From Cyanobacteria bacterium UBA1186 (lineage in GTDB: Bacteria > Cyanobacteriota > Vampirovibrionia > Gastranaerophilales > Gastranaerophilaceae), in assembly GCA_002309875.1 (NCBI GenBank), contig DBYM01000052.1, positions 3,206 through 28,127 of the forward strand: a stretch of 24,922 nt of DNA, in the 5' to 3' direction. The notes below the pieces were generated by a model that saw only the letters and a program-made list of their open reading frames with translations, searched no databases and was not told the DNA's origin. Below, piece by piece: positions 1-6,588 of this stretch; positions within the stretch are counted from its first letter, which is position 1, and every line of letters begins with the position of its first letter. Made by a program: the position numbers and the translations under genes.

Positions 1-539
1 CCGATAGCGATTGCCAAAGAATCACAGCCCGTTCTCTTAACAAATTCAACTGCTTCTTTAACGTTTGTATATTTTGCATCTTTGTCGGATACATTAACAT
101 CGTCTTCCACACCCGCCAATTTACCAAGTTCAGCCTCAACTGAAACACCTCTTTGGTGTGCATATTCAACAACCTGTTTTGTTACGGCAACGTTTTCTTC
201 AAACGGAAATCTTGAACCGTCTATCATTACTGATGAGAAACCGCCGTCAATACAAGCCTTACAAATTTCAAAATCAGCACCGTGGTCTAAGTGTAATGCG
301 ATAGGTACGGTTGTTGTAGCCAATGCTGCCTCAACCAACTTAATCAAATAAGTTTGGTTTGCATATTTTCTTGCACCTGCAGAAACCTGCAAAATGATTG
401 GTGATCTTGTTTCTTCAGCAGCCTCCGCAATACCCTGTAAAATTTCCATGTTGTTTACGTTGTAAGCACCAATGGCATATCCGCCGGCAAGCGCTTTTCT
501 GAACATTTCTTCTGTTCCGACTAATTTTCTTTCACTCAT
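1..539 (-). CDS. fba: Class II fructose-bisphosphate aldolase, 5' part (3' end outside window)
   Basis: Reading the minus strand from 539 gives 179 uninterrupted codons that run off the left edge. The protein begins MSERKLVGTEEMFRKAL and carries the class II signature HLDHG at residues 83-87, where the Asp is the expected catalytic residue and the following His a zinc ligand. A glycine-rich segment (GKLAGVEDD, about 139-147) follows, as in bacterial class II aldolases that use ketose bisphosphates. The family cleaves fructose-1,6-bisphosphate to dihydroxyacetone phosphate and glyceraldehyde-3-phosphate in the cytoplasm. The start is supported by a strong AAGGAG site 8 nt upstream (minus strand, about 547-553). 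The C-terminal half with the remaining zinc and phosphate ligands is not visible. A tagatose-bisphosphate aldolase is possible, but fba is the simplest reading. Confidence 0.93.
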   Translation of the reverse strand, partial: MSERKLVGTEEMFRKALAGGYAIGAYNVNNMEILQGIAEAAEETRSPIILQVSAGARKYANQTYLIKLVEAALATTTVPIALHLDHGADFEICKACIDGGFSSVMIDGSRFPFEENVAVTKQVVEYAHQRGVSVEAELGKLAGVEDDVNVSDKDAKYTNVKEAVEFVKRTGCDSLAIAI

Positions 540-579
540 ATGAAATCTCCTTCTTCTTAATACGAGTATTTACATTCAA

Positions 580-608
580 ACGATACAACAAAATTACATG
601 TCATGCAA
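580..608 (-). promoter_or_regulatory. Candidate fba promoter
   Basis: On the minus strand TTGCAT (603-608) and TATCGT (580-585) are separated by 17 bp, each matching four of six consensus positions. They lie about 40 nt upstream of the fba start. No competing promoter is obvious in this divergent gap. Confidence 0.35.
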
Positions 609-691
609 ATTTATTTTTTTCGGGTTTTATAAAAAACAGGCTTAATATTTTTTAAAAAATACTGTTCTAAAAACAAATTTTATTGTAAAAT

Positions 692-702
692 TGACACTGT
701 CA
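692..702. promoter_or_regulatory. Short perfect palindrome upstream of prs
   Basis: TGACACTGTCA is a perfect inverted repeat of 5 bp around a central C. It ends 28 bp before the prs start codon, just downstream of a TAAAAT (686-691) that could be a -10 box. The position suits an operator, but no known regulator is implied and the repeat is short. Confidence 0.25.
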
Positions 703-730
703 CAAATCCAGAGAAAGAAAGGACGTCACC

Positions 731-1741
731 ATGGTGCTTGAAATGACTTATCCGCAACTTGAAAGGGCGGTAAATCCCACTCACGACATTAAGTTATTTT
801 CCGGCCGTTCAAATCCGGCTTTAGCACAGGAAATTGCAGATTATTTAGGAACGACTGTCGGACCTATGGTAATCAAAAATTTCTCGGACGGTGAAATTTA
901 TGTTCAGGTTAAAGAAAGTATCCGCGGCGATGATGTTTTCATTATCCAGCCGCTCTGCAATCCCGTTAATGAGAATCTTGTCGAATTGCTCATTATGATT
1001 GATGCATTCAAAAGAGCAAGTGCAAAGACAATAACCGCAGTAATTCCTTACTACGGATACGCAAGACAGGACAGAAAAACCTCAGGCAGAGAAGCAATCA
1101 CCGCAAAATTGGTTGCTGATTTGTTAACAACCGCAGGTACAACGAGAGTTCTTGCAATGGATTTGCACACAGGTCAGATTCAGGGATTTTTCAATATATT
1201 GGTTGACCACATTTTCGCAACTCCGATATTGGTTGACTATGTAAAAGGTTTAAATATCAATCCTGACGACATGGTTGCAGTTTCACCCGATATGGGCGGC
1301 GCAAACAGAACAAGACACTTTGCAAAGAAACTCGACTGTCCGATGGCAATTATCGATAAAAGACGTGACAAACATAACGAGGCTATCGCAGCACATATCA
1401 TCGGTGATGTCGAAGGCAAAGTTTGCTTAATGTTTGACGATATGATTGATACCGCAGGAACAATCTGCGAAGCGGCAAAACTTCTTAAGGCAAAAGGTGC
1501 CAAGGCAGTTTATGTCGGAGCAACTCACGCAGTATTCTCAGGCTCGGCAAGAGAAAGGTTGAAAGAAGCACCTATCGAGGAATGTATCGTAACGAATACA
1601 ATCCCGTGGGCAAAAGAAGATTTGCCTCCGAATGTTAAACAACTTTCAATTGCTCCGCTTTTAGGGCAGGCAATTTCAAGAATCCACGATGACGAATCGG
1701 TAAGTTCGCTCTTCGGATTCGAAAAAGAAATGAAAGTTTAG
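731..1741 (+). CDS. prs: Ribose-phosphate pyrophosphokinase (PRPP synthetase)
   Basis: The family makes phosphoribosyl pyrophosphate from ribose-5-phosphate and ATP for purine, pyrimidine, histidine, tryptophan and NAD synthesis. The 336-residue protein shows the class I hallmarks in order: FSGRSNPALAQ near the N-terminus, FSDGEIYVQV, the ATP-loop region YARQDRK around residue 112, MDLHTGQIQGFF, SPDMGGANR, and the PRPP-binding loop DDMIDTAGT at about 236-244. It is about 15-20 residues longer than typical enzymes because of the N-terminal stretch MVLEMTYPQLERAVN. A second in-frame ATG at 746 is possible, but the purine-rich AAAGGA upstream (716-721) favours 731. It is divergent from fba and ends at a bidirectional terminator. 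Confidence 0.97.
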   Translation: MVLEMTYPQLERAVNPTHDIKLFSGRSNPALAQEIADYLGTTVGPMVIKNFSDGEIYVQVKESIRGDDVFIIQPLCNPVNENLVELLIMIDAFKRASAKTITAVIPYYGYARQDRKTSGREAITAKLVADLLTTAGTTRVLAMDLHTGQIQGFFNILVDHIFATPILVDYVKGLNINPDDMVAVSPDMGGANRTRHFAKKLDCPMAIIDKRRDKHNEAIAAHIIGDVEGKVCLMFDDMIDTAGTICEAAKLLKAKGAKAVYVGATHAVFSGSARERLKEAPIEECIVTNTIPWAKEDLPPNVKQLSIAPLLGQAISRIHDDESVSSLFGFEKEMKV

Positions 1742-1754
1742 TAATGTTTTTCAT

Positions 1755-1791
1755 AAAAAAAAAGAGGTTCATTTATTGAACCTCTTTTTTT
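1755..1791. terminator. Bidirectional rho-independent terminator between prs and the convergent 241-residue gene
   Basis: AAAGAGGTTCA (from 1761) pairs with TGAACCTCTTT (1777-1787) around a TTTAT loop. Runs of A on the left and T on the right give a U-tract on either strand. The stop codon of the minus-strand gene (1790-1792) abuts the hairpin, so one element serves both genes. Confidence 0.9.
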
Positions 1792-2515
1792 ATTCTTCCA
1801 TTAAAGTTTTCTCGCCGTATGCAGTCAGTCTGTATTCGCTTGCGCCTACAAGACCTGTTAAATCAGGAAGGCATTCTATATAATCCCTGTTTATTGCCTC
1901 CTGCAAAACCGCATGGTCTATAATTACCGCCAAATTCTGCATAAGTTTTGCATTTAACTGTTTGAGCGTAAATCTCGGTTTCTGCTCAAACTGAGTGAAA
2001 TAATAAGCGGTTAAAAGAAGATAATCGATTTTTCTCTCGATTTTCCTGTCAGCCATATAATTCAAAAATGCGTTATCTTTTTTGATTGAAGGGCTTGTCT
2101 TAAAACTAAGTTCAGTCTGAGGGTTATTCATGGATTGCTCAAGAATATTATCGAAAACTCCGCCTGCTTCATCATTCTCGTTCCTTACAGCCGGCTCGGG
2201 CGGAGAAGGCGGTGCATAGAAGATATCCAAATCCTGCTCCTTCTGTTCGGGCTGCGGTGCCGGTGCTTCAGGCTGTGTCTCCTCAGGCTCAGGTCTGTTG
2301 TTAATTTGGGCTTCAATGTTTTGCTTCGTTATTTCTTCTTCTTCTCTTATCTGAGTATTTACTGTATCTTTATGTTCCTTAATCTTCTTTTGACGAGCAT
2401 ATTCGCCGGCCTGTCTTACCCACATACCGAACTGCTCGACAAGTAACTCCTTATCCGAAGTAACGAGTTCCAATACATATTTACCTTTTGTGATTTTGAA
2501 AGAATATGAAGCCAT
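1790..2515 (-). CDS. Unknown protein: small N-terminal domain, Pro/Glu-rich linker, C-terminal helical domain
   Basis: I do not recognise a named family for this 241-residue protein. Residues 1-40 (MASYSFKITKGKYVLELVTS...) form a compact strand-plus-helix segment that aligns with the whole 40-residue protein encoded just upstream: YxFK, KG, EL, EQ and W are shared, 12 of about 30 positions. A charged and proline-rich linker follows (about 45-115, rich in PEPEE, PAPQP and PPSPPEP). The last 90 residues are helical and end in a winged-helix-like pattern (FTLKQLNAKLMQN...YRLTAYGEKTL). There is no signal peptide or membrane segment. Only 7 nt separate it from the upstream stop and it lacks a strong Shine-Dalgarno sequence, so translational coupling is likely. 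It shares the terminator of prs. Confidence 0.75.
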   Translation of the reverse strand: MASYSFKITKGKYVLELVTSDKELLVEQFGMWVRQAGEYARQKKIKEHKDTVNTQIREEEEITKQNIEAQINNRPEPEETQPEAPAPQPEQKEQDLDIFYAPPSPPEPAVRNENDEAGGVFDNILEQSMNNPQTELSFKTSPSIKKDNAFLNYMADRKIERKIDYLLLTAYYFTQFEQKPRFTLKQLNAKLMQNLAVIIDHAVLQEAINRDYIECLPDLTGLVGASEYRLTAYGEKTLMEE

Positions 2516-2522
2516 AGTTTAA

Positions 2523-2645
2523 TTAATCCTGCTGAAGAAGTTCTTCTCTCCATTTGTTAAGTTGTTCTTCAACAAACTCCAAGTCATCGGATTTTAACTC
2601 AATTTCAATATCGCCTTTTTTCATTTTAAAAACGTATTCGTGCAT
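2523..2645 (-). CDS. 40-residue protein, stand-alone copy of the domain fused in the next gene
   Basis: Minus-strand ATG at 2645 opens a 40-codon frame ending in TAA at 2523-2525. It is preceded by a near-perfect AAGGAGGA (2649-2656), one of the strongest ribosome-binding sites in the window. The protein starts MHEYVFKMKKGDIEIELK and ends NKWREELLQQD. It aligns along its length with the N-terminus of the downstream 241-residue protein. The strong ribosome-binding site, tight spacing and protein-level similarity to the neighbour make this a real gene despite its size. Function is unknown. A small binding or assembly domain that pairs with its fused paralogue is one inference. Confidence 0.75.
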   Translation of the reverse strand: MHEYVFKMKKGDIEIELKSDDLEFVEEQLNKWREELLQQD

Positions 2646-2670
2646 AAATCCTCCTTAATAAACTGAGTGT

Positions 2671-2695
2671 ATCATAAATCAATTATAAGTTTCAA
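2671..2695 (-). promoter_or_regulatory. Candidate promoter of the 40-residue/241-residue pair
   Basis: On the minus strand TTGAAA (2690-2695) and TACACT (2666-2671) are spaced 18 bp, about 20 nt upstream of the start codon. The match to consensus is moderate. Confidence 0.3.
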
Positions 2696-2706
2696 GTATT
2701 TAAAAT

Positions 2707-2735
2707 TTGTAAAATTAATATCTGTATAGTATAAT
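2707..2735 (+). promoter_or_regulatory. Promoter of the secreted zincin-like gene
   Basis: TTGTAA (2707-2712) and a perfect TATAAT (2730-2735) are separated by 17 bp, a good sigma-70-type promoter. It predicts a 5' leader of about 75 nt before the ATG at 2816. Confidence 0.6.
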
Positions 2736-2815
2736 AAACGCAAAAATAAAATTTACATGTTTTATACAAGTATAGTTTAGTGTAGATATACAGAAAAAGA
2801 GGTTATTTAAGCAAA

Positions 2816-4033
2816 ATGAAAAAAATTGTAATTTGTACATTCCTTGTTGCAGCAGGCGCTTTTGCATTAATGAACATCAGCCCTGTTCCGACAACACAAG
2901 AATTCGGACTTCAAAACATCAGTGCTATGACACTCGGTTATGACAAGTCCATGAGTGAAAAGACTATTAAAGCGGCTGTTATAGACAGTTACTTCAGACA
3001 GATTTGCAAGAACGGCAAAATCGTAAGATGGAACAAAGAATCTATGCCTTTGAAGGTTTATGTTGAGGATACAAGCGGCGTTCCCGAATACTACAGAGAA
3101 ACCGTTATGAGCGCTTATCAGGCATGGCAGAGAGCAAGCGAAGGCCTCGTAAGATTTGAATTTGTTGAATCACCCGCAGAAGCGCAGATGAAATGCTATT
3201 TCAAATTTAACGACAACAAAAATTCCATCGGTGTTCATTCGTTTTCTGTTAACGGAAACCGCATTACGGATTCTGTTATAACATTTAACAAGACCGACGC
3301 TAAAGGACACAGCCTTGATTCTAAGCAGTTGTTCTCATCTGCTCTTCAGGAAATCGGACATTCTTTGGGTTTAACAGGTGCAAGCCAGAGTATTTATGAT
3401 GTTATGTATCCTATCGGTACAAAATTCAATACGGAAATTACACCTCGCGACCTCAAGACATTGGCTCTCGTATATTCGGTAGTTCCTGATATTACCGACG
3501 TACCTTTGACTCAGTCAGAACGTGCTCAGTTGTTTACCGCAGCAGAAATTCTTTCAACACTGAATGTTCCTGTTGATGACAACACAAATCTTAATGAATA
3601 CGTAGGAACAGACGTTGCTTCCCATTTGGCTTTGGCAGAACAATACAGAAAAAGAGCAGAATACGACAAGGCCGCTAAGGAATATCAGATTGTTGCTCAG
3701 ACAAAAACAGACAGAAGAAGCAAATCTGAAGTTTACTACGAAATCGCAGTTATGTACCTTGATGCGGAAGAATATGATAAGGCAAAAAGTTGCGCTGAAA
3801 TAGCATGGGCAACTGATGAAAACGATCAGACAATCATTCTGCCTCCGCTTATCAACTACTATATGAAACGTTCCAACACTGCGGTTGCACAATTGGAAGA
3901 CATTTTAAGAGAAAATCATTATAACAAATATGCTTATAAACTTCTCTGCCAAATCTACAGAGATAAGCACCACGAAAATCTTCTGAATATGACAATCAGA
4001 AAATACGGCAAAACCGCAGGCGAAGTAGAATAA
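2816..4033 (+). CDS. Secreted matrixin-like (zincin) protein with degenerate zinc site and C-terminal TPRs
   Basis: The 405-residue protein starts with a signal-peptide-like stretch (MKKIVICTFLVAAGAFALMN), so export is likely. Residues about 78-222 look like an M10-type metalloprotease fold: LKVYVED, AYQAWQRASEGLVRFEFV, then QEIGHSLGLTG at 178-188 and the Met-turn DVMYP at 195-199. The family motif is HExxHxxGxx(G)H. Here the first His is Gln178 and the third ligand position is Gly or Ala, leaving only Glu179 and His182. The remainder (about 260-390) is TPR-like. As read it is either an inactive pseudoprotease or an enzyme with altered metal coordination. The AAGAGG at 2797-2802 is the likely ribosome-binding site. 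A sequencing error cannot explain two lost ligands. Confidence 0.75.
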   Translation: MKKIVICTFLVAAGAFALMNISPVPTTQEFGLQNISAMTLGYDKSMSEKTIKAAVIDSYFRQICKNGKIVRWNKESMPLKVYVEDTSGVPEYYRETVMSAYQAWQRASEGLVRFEFVESPAEAQMKCYFKFNDNKNSIGVHSFSVNGNRITDSVITFNKTDAKGHSLDSKQLFSSALQEIGHSLGLTGASQSIYDVMYPIGTKFNTEITPRDLKTLALVYSVVPDITDVPLTQSERAQLFTAAEILSTLNVPVDDNTNLNEYVGTDVASHLALAEQYRKRAEYDKAAKEYQIVAQTKTDRRSKSEVYYEIAVMYLDAEEYDKAKSCAEIAWATDENDQTIILPPLINYYMKRSNTAVAQLEDILRENHYNKYAYKLLCQIYRDKHHENLLNMTIRKYGKTAGEVE

Positions 4034-4048
4034 GCAATAACAATTAAT

Positions 4049-4089
4049 CTGAGAGGTTGAACGATAGAACGTTCAGCCTCTTAGTTTTT
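4049..4089 (+). terminator. Rho-independent terminator of the zincin-like gene
   Basis: A 15-bp stem (4049-4063 with 4070-4084, two G-U pairs) closes a 6-nt loop and is followed by TTTTT (4085-4089). It lies 15 nt after the stop codon. Confidence 0.88.
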
Positions 4090-4106
4090 GCAGATAGTCA
4101 AAAGTT

Positions 4107-4129
4107 ATTATAATTATGCCAATTATAAT
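4107..4129. promoter_or_regulatory. Perfect inverted repeat upstream of the XRE regulator (operator candidate, overlaps a -10)
   Basis: ATTATAATT (4107-4115) and its exact complement AATTATAAT (4121-4129) flank ATGCC. The right arm contains TATAAT (4124-4129), a plausible -10 box for the gene starting at 4168. A repressor dimer bound here would block that promoter, as expected for autoregulation by a small XRE protein. AT-rich sequence makes such repeats easier to find by chance. Confidence 0.45.
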
Positions 4130-4167
4130 CTATAGAAATATGGTTTTGGGTGTAGCAAAATACAGAT

Positions 4168-4386
4168 ATGGACTTAAGTAAAAGATTAAAAAACATCGGA
4201 ATTAACATTAAAAGCGAAAGATTGAGGAAAGGTATCTCTCAGGAAAGTTTAGCAGAAAAATGTGATATTTCCAGAAACTCTGTAAGCTTGATTGAGACAG
4301 GGAAAATTAACCCCACTATACTCAGAGTTATAGACATCGCTCGCGCACTTAAAGTCGATATTAATGCTTTAATTAAAGATGCGTAA
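4168..4386 (+). CDS. Small XRE/Cro-family helix-turn-helix regulator
   Basis: The 72-residue protein is essentially one HTH_3 domain. ESLAEKCDISRNSVSLIETGKINPTI (split: helix 2 at ESLAEKC, turn, recognition helix SRNSVSLIE, then the typical GKINPT) fits the lambda-repressor-like fold, and LRVIDIARALKVDINALI forms the closing helices. Such proteins bind DNA as dimers and often repress their own gene. No convincing Shine-Dalgarno sequence precedes the ATG, and the inverted repeat 40 bp upstream is its likely own operator. It has no toxin or phage gene beside it. Neighbours are the terminator of the zincin-like gene and a convergent unknown gene. Confidence 0.9.
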   Translation: MDLSKRLKNIGINIKSERLRKGISQESLAEKCDISRNSVSLIETGKINPTILRVIDIARALKVDINALIKDA

Positions 4387-4433
4387 GCAGGATTAATAAC
4401 TCTCTGCTGCTTTATGGTCAACTGTAACGGCAG

Positions 4434-6038
4434 TTATTTGTCGTTGGCAGCGTCTGTCGCAGCACGGGCATGCTCATAATCGTACGTGCCGGGGAATGCA
4501 TCTATGCCGGCCTTCTTTCTTGTAACCCAATACTGTATCTTCGGGATAAAGGTTGATAAGAATGATGCTGCGAACAAGAATCCTGCGATAAAGTTCACAC
4601 CGCTCAGGACAGTGTTTCTGTTCTTTGCACCTTCAAGAATATCTTTTGTAATCTTGCCGTCTTTTGCACGTTTGCAGATGTCTTTTATGTACACTTCCAT
4701 TTCATCTTTTAATTTATAAAGTCTTGAATTGGAAACATATCTGAACTCGTCGTTATATGCACCGCCGACATACTCGGTTTTCGAGCGGATAGTTTTGCCC
4801 TTTGGAGTCTTATCTATTACTTTCCCCTTGCCTCCGGTAAATTCCGAGAACACATTATTCAGCAAATCGGGATCATTAATTTCCGCAACGTTCATTGCAT
4901 CAATAATCTGTTGTTTTGTAACAACCGCTTCACCCTGACGTAAAGGCTGAAGTTTTGACATTTCCCTGATTCTGTCCATAATTTCAGGCTCAAATAAGCC
5001 TTCGAGGTCACTGACTTTTGCGACCTGAAGAGGCTCTTTCCTGCCCTTGAACAATTTGGACAATGCAGATACTTTGCCCGTCTCGAATTTGATACCTTCA
5101 GGCAATTCTACTTTTGAAGAGTCGCCAAGGACCAAACGTTCAAATTCTTCCACAGGCATTACATTGTCGTGTTCCTGTAATATTCTGTCGAGATGTCTGT
5201 CAAGAATATGCGCAGTATTCGGATTTAAACGTCCCCAATGTCCGCTTTCAAGTTTATTCAAAACCTTGCAGACATGACCTTGCGCCCACATATAGAAATA
5301 AATTGAGCCCAAGTCTCTTATTGCGATTTCACGTCTTTCATCGTTGTTTCTTGCACTGTAAACCCTGCCGCTGACTAATCCTGCATCAACAGACAACAGT
5401 TTACCGACATTGGTGTTTTCAATAAAGTTTGTAAATGCGTTAATTCCGCCGAGAGCGGCGCCTTTGAATGCAACGTCAGACTGCTTTTCATCAGTTTTGT
5501 TTTCCGCAGCCTTTTCTGCCTGAAGTTCCTCGGCCTCCAATTCCCTCTTATTGGTTAAAAATCTTGTCAAACTCTGATTTATCGGAGGTACAACCAAGCC
5601 GATAAACGCATCTGCCAATACGATACTTGTCAAGACTTTAACACCTTTTACCAAAGCAACAAGACTCGGCTTTTTGGCAAATTTCTTGCCTGAATTTTTC
5701 ATCAGGAAATTCTTAAACGGAGTTCTGAGGACATGGTCAGTTCCCACATCAAAGTTCCCGCCGTACAATTTGCCCAAAATCTTGTCACCGACATAGTTTA
5801 ATGCCTGCACGCCGAACAGCCAAACGATAGCACCCGTAGTTTCTTCAATCAATCTCTCTCTTGATTCGTCTTTTCCGCCTCTTTTGTGAGCCTGAATGGT
5901 TCTTCCTCCCGTAACAGTCGTTTCCAACGCAATAATCGGCGCTAAAGCATCTGCTTTTGTCATTCCGGTAATGACATTAGCATACCAAGGCGCACTCTTA
6001 AACGAGGGATTATTGTTGTTTACAGGATTTATCATCAT
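4434..6038 (-). CDS. 534-residue unknown protein with N-terminal PSFK motif and hydrophobic segments
   Basis: No named family is recognised. The N-terminus is Asn-rich and holds PSFKS (residues 11-15), a motif also found in the glycosidase-like protein at 9.5-10.9 kb. VAFKG recurs internally at 189-193. Hydrophobic stretches at about 68-85, 134-153 and 480-500 could be membrane segments. They are separated by charged helical regions, one of them a Glu/Lys-rich stretch at 163-186. There is no cleavable signal peptide. Two ATGs are adjacent (6038 and 6035). The AAAGGGA just upstream is spaced better for the second, so the true start may be one codon later. It diverges from rplS across a region with TTACAA repeats. 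Confidence 0.8.
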   Translation of the reverse strand: MMINPVNNNNPSFKSAPWYANVITGMTKADALAPIIALETTVTGGRTIQAHKRGGKDESRERLIEETTGAIVWLFGVQALNYVGDKILGKLYGGNFDVGTDHVLRTPFKNFLMKNSGKKFAKKPSLVALVKGVKVLTSIVLADAFIGLVVPPINQSLTRFLTNKRELEAEELQAEKAAENKTDEKQSDVAFKGAALGGINAFTNFIENTNVGKLLSVDAGLVSGRVYSARNNDERREIAIRDLGSIYFYMWAQGHVCKVLNKLESGHWGRLNPNTAHILDRHLDRILQEHDNVMPVEEFERLVLGDSSKVELPEGIKFETGKVSALSKLFKGRKEPLQVAKVSDLEGLFEPEIMDRIREMSKLQPLRQGEAVVTKQQIIDAMNVAEINDPDLLNNVFSEFTGGKGKVIDKTPKGKTIRSKTEYVGGAYNDEFRYVSNSRLYKLKDEMEVYIKDICKRAKDGKITKDILEGAKNRNTVLSGVNFIAGFLFAASFLSTFIPKIQYWVTRKKAGIDAFPGTYDYEHARAATDAANDK

Positions 6039-6110
6039 TCCCTTTCACTACGTTCGGCTACTAACATAAAGCATGTAAATATCTTAACTTGCCTATTTTA
6101 ACCCAAATTG

Positions 6111-6158
6111 TTACAAATGTGTATTAAATCGTTACAATTACACTAAATATTTTTACAA
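6111..6158. repeat. Three TTACAA boxes at exact 21-bp spacing
   Basis: TTACAA begins at 6111, 6132 and 6153. The first two are GTTACAA, and both units end in TAAAT-like sequence. A 21-bp period is two helical turns, so all copies face the same side of the DNA. The last box ends 4 bp before the putative rplS -35, an activator-like position. They are also upstream of the divergent 534-residue gene. Confidence 0.55.
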
Positions 6159-6162
6159 CTAC

Positions 6163-6191
6163 TTGTTTTTCTTTTTTGTTTTATTTATGAT
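6163..6191 (+). promoter_or_regulatory. Candidate rplS promoter
   Basis: TTGTTT (6163-6168) and TATGAT (6186-6191) are spaced 17 bp, 44 nt upstream of the rplS start. The -10 matches five of six positions and the -35 is weak, which fits help from the adjacent repeats. Confidence 0.45.
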
Positions 6192-6234
6192 AAAGCCAAA
6201 TGTACACTATAGTCAAATATAAAGGAATAGCAAA

Positions 6235-6588
6235 ATGAATCCTATTATTAAGAATTTAGAATCCGAATACACAACAAGAGAATTGCCGGAAATGAACCCC
6301 GGTGATACGGTTAAGGTATTCTGCAGAATCGTAGAAGGTAACAAGGAAAGAATTCAGGCATACGAAGGTGCCATTATCGCTGAACACGGCTCAGGAATTA
6401 ATAAAACAATTACCGTAAGAAAAGTATTCCAGGGCGTTGGCGTTGAAAGAGTATTCCTTGTATATTCACCACGTATCGAAAAAATACAGGTTCTCAGAAA
6501 AGGCGACGTTAAACGTGCTAAATTGTACTACCTGAGAGAACGTTCAGGTAAGGCAACTCGTATTAAGGAAAAAATTGAAAAAAGATAA
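6235..6588 (+). CDS. rplS: 50S ribosomal protein L19
   Basis: The 117-residue protein matches L19 throughout: MNPGDTVKVFCRIVEGNKERIQAYEG, then a KTITVRK-like segment, GVGVERVFLVYSPRIEKIQVLRKGDVKRAKLYYLRERSGKATRIKEK (key elements GVGVER and KRAKLYYLR). L19 sits at the interface of the two ribosomal subunits. The ATG is preceded by AAAGGA at about 6219-6224. Its 3' end overlaps rbgA by 14 nt. The common upstream partners rpsP, rimM and trmD are absent here, since an unrelated gene diverges upstream. Confidence 0.98.
   Translation: MNPIIKNLESEYTTRELPEMNPGDTVKVFCRIVEGNKERIQAYEGAIIAEHGSGINKTITVRKVFQGVGVERVFLVYSPRIEKIQVLRKGDVKRAKLYYLRERSGKATRIKEKIEKR

Noticed and set aside
591..602. Repeated ACATGT hexamer upstream of fba, the zincin-like gene and the TPR gene
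   Set aside because: A palindromic hexamer of this composition is expected several times in 25 kb, and it also occurs in coding sequence (about 13117).
5114..5374. Antisense open frames inside the 534-residue gene and other large genes
   Set aside because: They lack ribosome-binding sites and sit opposite well-supported coding regions; they are expected shadow frames.
6052..6060. TTCGGCTAC shared between the 6.05 kb and 8.38 kb intergenic regions
   Set aside because: Nine bases only, with no wider similarity or common arrangement.
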